Source: Rhipicephalus microplus (Eukaryota > Arthropoda > Arachnida > Ixodida > Ixodidae). From it: a DNA stretch of 64,000 nucleotides. A program made the translations under genes and the position numbers. Of the stretch, positions 56,415 to 64,000 are shown piece after piece. Where the stretch lies: the NCBI RefSeq assembly GCF_043290135.1, contig NC_134710.1:203754192-203818191 (forward strand). The letters run 5' to 3'. A model generated the notes under the pieces. It was not told where the DNA came from. It ran no database searches and worked only from the letters and a program-made list of their open reading frames with translations. Each line of letters opens with the position of its first letter. Position 1 is the stretch's first letter.

Positions 56415-58184
56415 TCACTAATCTTTTAAAGAATATCTATAAAGGTAACAAGGTAGTTATAAAGTAAAAAAAAACAGGTATACAAGGCAACAGAGGTAAA
56501 ACGGGCGCTTAGGCAGGGGTGCCCTCTGTCACCCTTGTCATTCATGATATACCTGCAAAGATTAGAGGCTAAATCAGAGGGAAGTGGACTTGACGTCAAC
56601 CTCCCTTTCGTCAGACATAGAAAACTCTTCGAACAGGCACGGCCAGCAATAATGTACGCAGATGATATAGTGCTAATGGCCGACAACAAGGAAGATTTGC
56701 AGAGATTGATGAACATCTGCAGTAATGAGGGAGACAGGTTCAATTTCAGATTGCCACAAGCAAATGAGCAGTCGCGATTATTATTAATAATGAAGGTAGT
56801 GAGCTTAGAATACAGGAAGTCACGCTAGAGATAAAAGATAAATACAAATATCTGGGCGTGTGGATAAGCAATGAAACCGAGTATCTAAGGGAACACGAAA
56901 TATACGTGACGACTGAAGGTAACAACAATGCAGCAGTGATGAAAAACAGGGCGCCCCGCCGTGGTGGTCTAGTGGCTAAGGTACTCGGCTGCTGACCCAC
57001 AGGTCGCGGGTTCTAATCCCGGCTCTGGCGGCTGCATTTTCTGATGGAGGCGGAAATGTTGTAGGCCCGTGTGCTCAGATTTGGGTGCACGTTAAAGAAC
57101 CCCAGGTGGTCGAAATTTCCGGAGCCCTCCACTACGGCGTCTCTCATAATCATATGGTGGTTTTGGGACGTTAAACCCCACAAATCAATCAATGAAAAAC
57201 AGGGCACTGTGAAATTACAATAGGTATGATGTTGTGAGAGGGATATAGAAAGGGGTCATGGTTCCTGGTCGGACGTACGGCAATGCAATCTTTTGCATGA
57301 GATCAGAAGTTCAAGCAAGATTAGAAATTAAGCAACGCGGAATGGGCAGGCTTGCCTTAGGAGCTCACGGGAGTACATTAAATTAGGGAGTACAAGGAGA
57401 TATGGGATGGACACCATTTAAGGGCAGGGAAGCTACCAACAGGATGAAATTTGAGAAGCTATTGAGAGAAATAGGAGAAGAGCGTTGGGTTAGGTATATA
57501 TTCAGCTACTTGTACATGAAGAATGTCGATAAAAAATGGAGGAAGCGAACCAGAAAATTGACTGGTAAATACTTTGGAAAATGCAGGTGACCAAACCAAA
57601 AATAATTCTCCGTTAAGAGGAAGTCGATGGATGTTGAGACCATTATGTGGAGAATTGTCATGATTAAGAAGTCCGCACTAGAGATCTATCGGACTTTTCA
57701 GCAGGAAATAGCCAAGGAAAGGATCTATGATAACACTCGGGGTAGTTCTCTACTGTTGGAGGACAGCACGGGAATATTGCGAACCAAGACATATCGGGCA
57801 AAATACGAAGAGGTAGACACGGTGTGCAGTGCGTGTGGAGAGGAAGAGGAAACGGCCGAACACTTGATAAAGTTCTGTAAAGGGCTTCACCCTATAGTTC
57901 AAGATGATGGCGAAGAGCTTTTCAAAGCACTGGGGTTTATAGATAGAGAAGGCAAATTAGACTTTAAGCTTGTAGAATTACCTAGAAAGAGGTTATCTGA
58001 TTGGTGGCTAAAGTCAAGGCACGAGTGAAAGTTCAACCCTTCACTGCAAAGTACAAGTCCTCAACCTCACTATTTAAAAGAAAAAATAAATCTAGTTTTC
58101 GGTTAACTAAGTATTACGGCTTAGTGGCGTTAGCCACCACCCTATCTAAAGGGTATAGCCATATCAATACATCAATCCATCCAT
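56415..58184 (+). mobile_element. LINE-C copy 2, plus strand, 5'-truncated
   Basis: Starts inside RT (TNLLKNIYKGNKVV) and runs through motif B RQGCPLSPLSFMIYLQ and motif C IMYADDIVLMADN. It continues through SNETEYLREHEIYVTTEG and the zinc region CSACGEEEETAEHLIKFC (57825-57880) to RLSDWWLKSRHE and stop at 58028. The 3' tail ends CCATATCAATACATCAATCC. A SINE interrupts it at 56953-57191. Several stops are present. Same family as copy 1, in inverted orientation. Confidence 0.88.
56953..57191 (+). mobile_element. tRNA-derived SINE (Ruka-like) with 14-bp duplication
   Basis: The duplication ATGAAAAACAGGGC at 56939-56952 and 57192-57205 is perfect. The copy is close to the apparent consensus (B box GGTTCTAATCCCGG, body GGTGCACGTTAAAGAACCCC), hence probably young. 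Confidence 0.97.
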
Positions 58185-58390
58185 TGACTGTGGGGAAAGA
58201 GAAACCCTGGCGCATCTCTTCCTTTCCTCCCCAGCCCTCTCCGGGCAACGCGAAGCGCTCGCTTATTCCTACTAGCAACTGGCACTGTCGTATGCTACAG
58301 TGGATGACATACTCAGCCCGGTAGCGTGTTTCCGTATCATATCCCAGGAGATGTATGGGAAAAATGCGGTGCCGCTATTGATTGAAAGCC
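58185..58390 (+). pseudogene. LINE-D C-terminal zinc region, displaced
   Basis: CGERETLAHLFLSSPALSGQ is the C-terminal cysteine/histidine motif of I-type LINE ORF2 (family CxxCGERETLAHLFLSCP). The first Cys pair lies at or before the junction. It is in the same orientation as LINE-D, and no other LINE-D sequence accompanies it, so it is most simply the separated end of 47896-52080. Confidence 0.65.
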
Positions 58391-58600
58391 ATCACATTAT
58401 CACAACGCACTTCCAGTGTTTTTTTTTTTGCTTTTTTATGCGCGAGGGGGGTGCTCTTAGAGGCTAGCACAACGCTAGTTTTGCAATACGCTGGTAAGCT
58501 AGTTGAAGCCGTACGCCATAGAAATTGCACCGAACGTTTGGGCTTTTCGCTGACGCTGTCGCTTAAACAAATTGTGTTTTTACGCAGGTGGTGTGCTTCG
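58391..58600. other. Unassigned short spacer
   Basis: A T-rich run (58421-58439) and unidentified sequence between LINE-D and copy D of the Helentron-like family. Confidence 0.35.
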
Positions 58601-58647
58601 TTTTTTAATGCAAAGCGTTTCTTAGCAAACTTCGGCGACTTTGAGCA

Positions 58648-58779
<132 letters not shown>

Positions 58780-59063
58780 CGCCCACGACTTTTAGCTCTC
58801 CTGGCCGTTTGGATAATTCTATTGTTGCCAAAATGGGTAAGGCATAACATGACTATATGACGAGCATATCTGACTAGTCATAACATGAAAACCGTGACAT
58901 GTATGTTGTGAATGTCATGATTTAAATTTCAAGGGCTTGCTGCGCTTGCGGTGGTTTCGTTCCCATGACACGTTGCAAAACTGATATGGCATGGCATGAT
59001 TGCATGGCGAACACAAGCGGCAGGCCCTAACATAAATATCCCGACATGCTTGTCATGTAACAA

Positions 59064-59500
59064 CATGACTACATGCCACACTCATGATGCGCTCGCGGCC
59101 ATTTCGCTAGCTTCGCATATATAAAACTTGGTTTAACGGGACGTGAATGGAGGACAAGCATATGTGACTGATGCAAACATGATAATCATGAGAGGCATGT
59201 CATGTAACTACATGACTACTTGCCACGCTCATGATGCGCTGGCGGCCGTTTTGCTAGCTTCACTTATTCGAAATTCGGTATTACGGGACGTGAATGGATG
59301 AAAAAGGTATGAGACTGGTGCAAACATAATAAACATGAGATGCGTGTTATGTAACAACATGACTACATACTACGCTAATTATGTGCTCGCAGCCGTCCAC
59401 TAGTTTCACTAATGCCAAATTTCCTATTACGTGAGGTCAATAGATGACGAAGGTATGGGACTGATGATGACCATGAGATGCGTGTCATGTGAGAACATGA
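59064..59500 (+). repeat. Tandem 147-bp monomers of copy D
   Basis: At least three consecutive units can be aligned by eye, each with CATGACTAC, CTCATGATGCGCT, GGCCGTTT-CTAGCTTCAC, a short AAATTTGG-type word, GACGTGAATGGATGA and ATGATAATCATGAGA. The partial dyad ATGATAATCAT is present in each. Confidence 0.85.
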
Positions 59501-59504
59501 CTAC

Positions 59505-59880
59505 ATGCCACAGTCAAGGTACCAATACCTTTCGACGTGACGTGGTGCGCGTGCTCGCCGGCGTTTATTTCGTCGCGTCACGCTGGCGTTGTCACGCCAG
59601 GCACCACTCCTGCCATATACTCGCAGGCTCTACGCCGCGCAGTGTTGCTTTGACGCATGCGCGTTTCAGCGCGTGCGGTGTCCCTCCATCACAAAAATAT
59701 TGTCTGGGTAACGCATTGGTGCGGAATGCAGCATGTCGCAATTTGCGCCGGTTGCCGTCGGGCCGCGCCGACGGACGCCGGTCGCGCTGGTCGCGCTTGG
59801 CGTCAGACTAGGTCTCGCGTTTCGCTAACGTAGCGTAGCTGTCTCCAGCGTGTGCGCCCATCAACGTTACGTTGTAGTAT
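59505..59880 (+). repeat. GC-rich module shared with copy B
   Basis: Corresponds to 41785-42150 in the same position of the monomer array. Shares GACGCATGCGCGTTTCAGC and TTGTCTGGGTAACGCATTGG-type blocks; differs by a small deletion near 59695 and some duplications (GGTCGCGCTGGTCGCGCTTG). Confidence 0.75.
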
Positions 59881-59984
59881 AATGAGACCTTCATAATGCT
59901 CTCAAGGCCATTTACCTAGCTCTACATATACAAAATTTGGTGTTACGTGACGTCATTGGATGACGAAGATATATGACTATATGG

Positions 59985-60090
59985 GTGCATGTTGAAGAAA
60001 CCCAGGTGGTAACATTTTCTGAAGCCCTCCACTATGACTTCTCTCATGATAATTAGTAATTTTCGGACATTAAGCCCCTCTTATAAATCA
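59985..60090 (+). mobile_element. SINE 3' fragment
   Basis: GGGTGCATGTTGAAGAAACC, then CAGGTGGTAAC, GAAGCCCTCCACTATGACTT and TTTCGGACATTAAGCCCC, match the second half of the SINE. ATATGAC-type words flank it (before 59978 and GTATGTGAC after 60091). Confidence 0.7.
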
Positions 60091-60400
60091 TGTATGTGAC
60101 TGGTACAAACTTGATAATCATGAGACGTCTGTCATGTAATAACATGGCAACATATCACGCTCATAGCGTGCGCCGGCTGCTGCGCTGGCTTCACACATAA
60201 TAAATTTGGCATCACGTGACGTAAATATACAACAAAGGTAAACGCCACATTCAAACATGACAATCATGACGCTGAAACCGTGTATGGTATAATTTATCTC
60301 GACCTCGTAACGTTGTCGTGATTTGACATTGGCATATTAATATTCCTCATTCAGACTTCGCACATCATCGATTCCCACTGTACGTGGGATCTGCCAATGT

Positions 60401-61780
60401 TTTATTTATTACGCGTTCATGTGGGCTGTCGGCTGGCGAAGAAGACGCGCCACTTGGACTACTCCGAATGTCAGCTGTTTTAGGGTAAGTCGGTTGTATC
60501 AACTGTGAAGTTTACGCTGTGGTGTTCTATGCTCCACGCGTAAACTAAGACGATACGAACTTGTTTCAATGTTGGTTGTTTTTTGAAGGTGTGCCGTTTC
60601 TCGCTACGCCGCCTGGTCACACAAGGGTCTTTTGCCCTTTTATTTCTTTTTGTAGCACGCGACGCACTGCAGGCTTGCGCGCTGTTAGCGCGCGCAGTGC
60701 TCATGAAGTTCATGTAGTAAAGTACAGCGGTGGGAGCCTAGGTGTTCTTCAGATGCAACTCCGCATTTGAAAAGGACATTGAAATGCGCACAGCGTGGGC
60801 TTTGCTACATTAAAAAGTAGATAGCACAGTTGTCCCTCCCAGACTGATGGGAGGGACAACTCTCAAAAATGTTTTGAACTGTTTTTTTTTATTGCAGTGT
60901 AAAGCAGCAAACGGTACATGTCACCTAAAGCATATCTCTGTCATGGTGAATAAAACATTCAAAGCAAGTAGTAGTGTCCACTGTTGTCAAGGGAACCTGA
61001 ATCATTAGAAAAGTTGTATTGTGAAACAAAAAAAAACATGGCTACTGAGTCGAGAAACATAGTTGTACAATACAGACACACGTTGTATTTGCACAGTTAA
61101 TTGAAATATTGTACACAATTTTTTAGTGTCACTGAACACATATCATACAAAAGTGTTGTTGATACTAATATAGACAAATGAACTGCAAAAGTTTGCGTTG
61201 AAAAAAAAAGAACTGTCGAAAAATTAGTGAAATATTACACAGTATGAAAACAGCCAGAAGGAGACAGACGTGTTCACTCATTGAAAAATGAACTGCTTCA
61301 TATTTCATGCACTTCTGAAAATAAAATAGTTTCTGAGTCATTACACATGCCTGTCTCCTTTTGTCTGAGTCTTTTCGTGCCATTTATCACCTCTCTGTGC
61401 GTCAAAACCAATTAGTTCACAAACCCATTAACTACAAAAAGGTTTTATAGACTGTGACATGTTTTGAAACAAGGGCACTTCACATTCCATCTAAAAGAAA
61501 CAGGGTAGTTCACATTCCATCTGAAAGAGACATAATGCATCTAAGAGAGACATAATGTCATGATCACATTAAATTGACACTTCTGTTGTCAATTTAACAT
61601 ACCATGCAGCAGACAAAGTTGGATTATCTTTTACCGGTAGCAGGGCTAAAACACCACAATATGTGAAGCGGTGTTAAATTTTTTGGAGCAAATGGTGTGT
61701 TCTAATAACTTGCACAGATGACATGAAATTGCATCAGAATGCCATTCACAGAAAGATGTGTCCTCCTACTGTTTGCTCAA
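60401..61780. other. No gene recognised; two short hairpins
   Basis: Plus-strand frames are short and unrecognised. Two perfect inverted repeats are visible (60828-60861 and about 61567-61595), each with 11-14 base arms and a 6-8 base loop. 61490-61560 has imperfect repeats of CACATTCCATCTRAAAGARACA. Confidence 0.45.
60828..60861. repeat. Perfect 14-bp hairpin
   Basis: AGTTGTCCCTCCCA and TGGGAGGGACAACT are exact inverted repeats around the loop GACTGA. No neighbouring Pol III boxes or polyT make an RNA gene likely. Confidence 0.9.
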
Positions 61781-62023
61781 GCCTCACCGTGGTGGTCCTA
61801 GTGGCTAAAACACTCAGTTGCTGACCTGCAAGTTGCGGGATCGAATCCCGGCTGCGGCTGCTGCATTGTCGATGGAGGCGGAAATGCTATAGGCACGATT
61901 GCACAGATTTTGATGCACGTTAAAGAACCCCAGGTGGTCAAAATTTCCAGAGTCCTCCATCACGGCATTTCTTATTATCATATGGTGGTTTTGGGTGTTA
62001 AACCTCACATATCAATCAATCAA
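61781..62023 (+). mobile_element. tRNA-derived SINE (Ruka-like)
   Basis: The head GCCTCACCGTGGTGGTCCTA, then a B box GGGATCGAATCCCGG identical to a tRNA B box, the body and the tail CATATCAATCAATCAA. The target duplication is TACTGTTTGCTCAA (61767-61780) and TACCGTTTGCTGAA (62024-62037), two mismatches. Confidence 0.93.
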
Positions 62024-62330
62024 TACCGTTTGCTGAAATAGACTCTTTCCTCAAGTTCATGCGAATGCATAGTTTACACAATGTAGCTTTCTTTACAGTT
62101 CAGCCACAGGTTAGTCTGTTTTTATCTTTCTTCTAGTAATTTTTAATGATATCATACTTTTCAGCAAAGCATGAACTCCCTTTAGAAATGGTTCATGAAC
62201 ATTAGTGTTGCCTTAGAGGTAGCACTAGGCTTATGATACCACTCGGTGTGCACAGACTTGAGCCTGAAAATCTGATTTACTTATTGAATAATTTGTTTTT
62301 TAGTTAACTCGTATACATGATATGTAGTAT

Positions 62331-62354
62331 TTTAACGTCCCAAAACCACCATAT
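62331..62354 (-). mobile_element. SINE tail fragment, minus strand, cut by gypsy-2
   Basis: TTTTAACGTCCCAAAACCAC, then CATAT, is the complement of the SINE tail. The match ends exactly where the LTR starts, so gypsy-2 probably inserted into a SINE whose other part lies beyond the window. Confidence 0.7.
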
Positions 62355-62540
62355 TGCCACTTGGCCGCTAGTTACGGCGAGCGCAAGCGATGGCTGCCCG
62401 CGAGAACGGAAGACGATGTTCTGGGGCAGCGCGTGCTCTGGCCAGTTGTTTATTATTGAAGCAGCCATCTTGCCAGTTTTCGGTGCGTCTCCCTGCCGGC
62501 TCAGTTCTTCCTAGTTGAAGACCTTTTGTAGCACGTGACA
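62355..62540 (+). repeat. gypsy-2 5' LTR
   Basis: 186 bp by the TG...CA rule, bounded by the SINE tail on the left and the primer site on the right. The terminal inversion TGCCAC/GTGACA has one mismatch. The left border is inferred from the SINE break. Confidence 0.7.
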
Positions 62541-62571
62541 ACTGGTGGAGGTGCTGGGTAACCCCCAGCCG

Positions 62572-63929
62572 ATGTTCCAAACGCCTCCAGGTATCCCTGT
62601 ACCTGCAGTGACAACACCTGTCCACCGCTCAAGCCGAAGGCTCCGAGGACTACCTCCTGAGCGTGGACCTCTTCCTGAGATGACGTCTATCACACCCCCG
62701 AACGCTATGGAAGGCGCTGCAGCCTCCAACGCACAGGAAGGCGGTGCGACCACGCATCATACGCTGTGGAAGCCACGTGTGCCGAAGGTGTTCCACGGTT
62801 CCGTCTTGAAGGATGTCGAAGACTGGCTGGCCCAGTTCGAACGGGTTTCGGATTACAATGGTTGGACCGACTTCGACAAAATGAGGAACGTGTATTTCAG
62901 CTTGGAGGACGGCGCTCGTACTTGGTACGAAAACCGTGAGCCTTTTCCCTCGTGGAGCGTCTTTCGTCGATACCTGCTGGCAAGTTGGGCCAATCCCGAT
63001 CGCCGCGAACGAGCCGAGTGAGAGATTCCGTGGCGCCTCCAAATGCTGAATGAAAGCGTCATGATGTACGTTGAGGACATGACGAGCCTCTTTCGTCGAG
63101 CTGACCCCGACATGGCCGAAGAAAAGAAGGTCCGTCATTTAATGCGAGGAGTGAAGGAGCAGCTTTTCGCTGGCCTCGTTCGCTGTCCCCCAAAACCGTG
63201 GCGGAATTTTTGACCGAAGCCACAACCATGGAGCAAGTGCTGCAGCAGCGCTCTACTGTGTACGACCGGCAAGTGAGTGCCGCTTCGTCAATAGGTCAGA
63301 TCGGAGATGCGGCAGGCAACATCAACATCGAGTCTCTTTGCGATCTCATTCGATCGGTGGTGCGCGACGAACTACAAAATATTCAGTGCCAGTCCCAACC
63401 TACTGCAGGGTCTATTTGCAGCCTTGTCAGAAACGAAGTACGACAGGCTCTCCAAGTTCCGCCTTCCAGCTATGTCCCACCTGTCCCGGCGGAGCCACAT
63501 CGTGCATCATACGCAGAAGCTGTAAGCCGATATATTCCTGCTTCACCGCGCTTCGTTAATTCTATGCATCAGGATGCACTTCCTTCGCTGCAGCCAATTC
63601 AGCACTTAGAAAATTGGCAGCCACTTTCCAGAAAATCCGACGTATGGCGCACACCAGACAGACGGCCACTGTGTTACCACTGCGGTGAAGCTGGACATGT
63701 GTACCGGGAATGTTCCTACCGTCGCCTCGGACTACAAGGTTTTGCCGTCGACGCACCACGGCCGAGATTTGGCGAAAGACCGAGAGCTATTCAAGATTAC
63801 CTCTCACAGCAGCGCATGCCACTGCGGCCGCAGTCACGGTCCCCATCCCCAAGGCGATCTTCTCCGAATTTTCGGAGCCTCCCAGGAGCGGCGCCGGTGC
63901 GCTCGCCAAGCCCTAGGCGGGAAAATTAA
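62572..63929 (+). pseudogene. gypsy-2 gag (capsid, zinc knuckle), broken
   Basis: A proline-rich N-terminus is followed by the capsid-like VPKVFHGSVLKDVEDWLAQF, DYNGWTDFDKMRNVYFSLED and ARTWYENREPFPSW. A TGA at 63019-63021 interrupts it; the same frame then reads MLNESVMMYVEDMTSLFRRA and EEKKVRHLMRGVKEQLFAGL, typical gag. A frame change near 63190 leads to 63198-63929, which has LCYHCGEAGHVYRECSYRR (63669-63725), an intact CCHC knuckle, and an RSPSPRR tail. A probable Met is at 62572; 62545 and 62680 are alternatives. Gag would form the particle and bind RNA. Confidence 0.88.
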
Positions 63930-64000
63930 CGACAGCGACCTTCGGGAGCGAGGCCGCTGACACTCGACGCAAGCAAGGCCTCCCACCGACGCAAGCACGG

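Larger units (their letters stand above)
62355..64000 (+). mobile_element. Ty3/gypsy retrotransposon (gypsy-2), 5' part, cut by window edge
   Basis: A 5' LTR (62355-62540, TGCCAC...GTGACA), a primer site TGGTGGAGGTGCTGGGTA (62543-62560) and gag up to about 63930. Protease and the rest would lie beyond 64000. The LTR sequence differs from gypsy-1, so it is another family using the same primer sequence. Confidence 0.85.

Noticed and set aside
52536..58184. Twin-priming inversion of a single LINE
   Set aside because: Both arms contain the same 3' half and tail, whereas twin priming splits one copy without duplicating sequence.
59064..59500. Regularly spaced repeats as a CRISPR array
   Set aside because: Monomers of 147 bp are repeated throughout with no unique spacers, and the context is eukaryotic.

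Overview
This window looks like repeat-rich nuclear DNA of an arachnid, most likely a hard tick (Ixodidae, probably a metastriate such as Rhipicephalus, Dermacentor or Hyalomma). The strongest clue is about a dozen copies of one tRNA-derived SINE. It has a tRNA-like head with A and B boxes, a body containing TTTGGGTGCACGTTAAAGAA, and a tail (AATC)n. It resembles the Ruka SINE described from Rhipicephalus. The genus is an inference. No bacterial, plasmid or phage feature is present, and no complete host gene was found.

Almost all recognisable sequence is transposable-element debris, much of it nested. (1) 1-8130, minus strand: a LINE with a gag-like ORF1 and EN/RT ORF2. It is interrupted by a foldback element with a 9-bp duplication and, apparently, by about 2.8 kb holding a SINE that is itself split by a TIR element. 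(2) 9.1-12.4 kb: a SINE, a 1.6-kb TIR element enclosing a Helentron-like element, and a perfect-looking long hairpin. (3) 12.8-16.7 kb, minus: a CR1/Jockey-like LINE with a SINE inside. (4) 17526-22861, plus: a full-length Ty3/gypsy retrotransposon with two 183-bp LTRs that differ at 3 positions, but with broken gag and pol. (5) 23.6-26.8 kb, plus: an old L2/CR1-like relic. (6) 26.8-32.4 kb: AT-rich DNA with one GC3-rich two-TM open segment at 30.4 kb, the best candidate for a host exon. (7) 32.6-35.2 kb minus, 39.8-41.3 kb plus and 43.4-45.1 kb plus: three RTE-type LINE copies. (8) 46.5-47.9 kb: a gypsy gag relic. (9) 47.9-52.1 kb and 58.2-58.4 kb: one I-type LINE with RNase H, split by two copies of another LINE in inverted, tails-outward arrangement (52.5-58.2 kb). 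That second LINE has an ORF1 C-terminus resembling an SGNH hydrolase. (10) 62355 to the right edge: the 5' LTR and gag of another gypsy element.

The most interesting structure is a composite element present four times (about 10.46-11.24 kb minus; 39.49-42.53, 45.18-46.07 and 58.60-60.40 kb plus). Each copy has a conserved AT-rich 5' block, a microsatellite (TATC or TA) at a fixed position, a conserved block, tandem monomers of about 147 bp, and a conserved 3' end with a short hairpin. This is the architecture of non-autonomous Helentron-type elements (DINE-1/INE-1 in flies, pearl elements in bivalves). Two of the four copies also share a GC-rich module of about 370 bp inside the tandem array. 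All assignments come from reading the sequence and translations; no alignment or database search was run.
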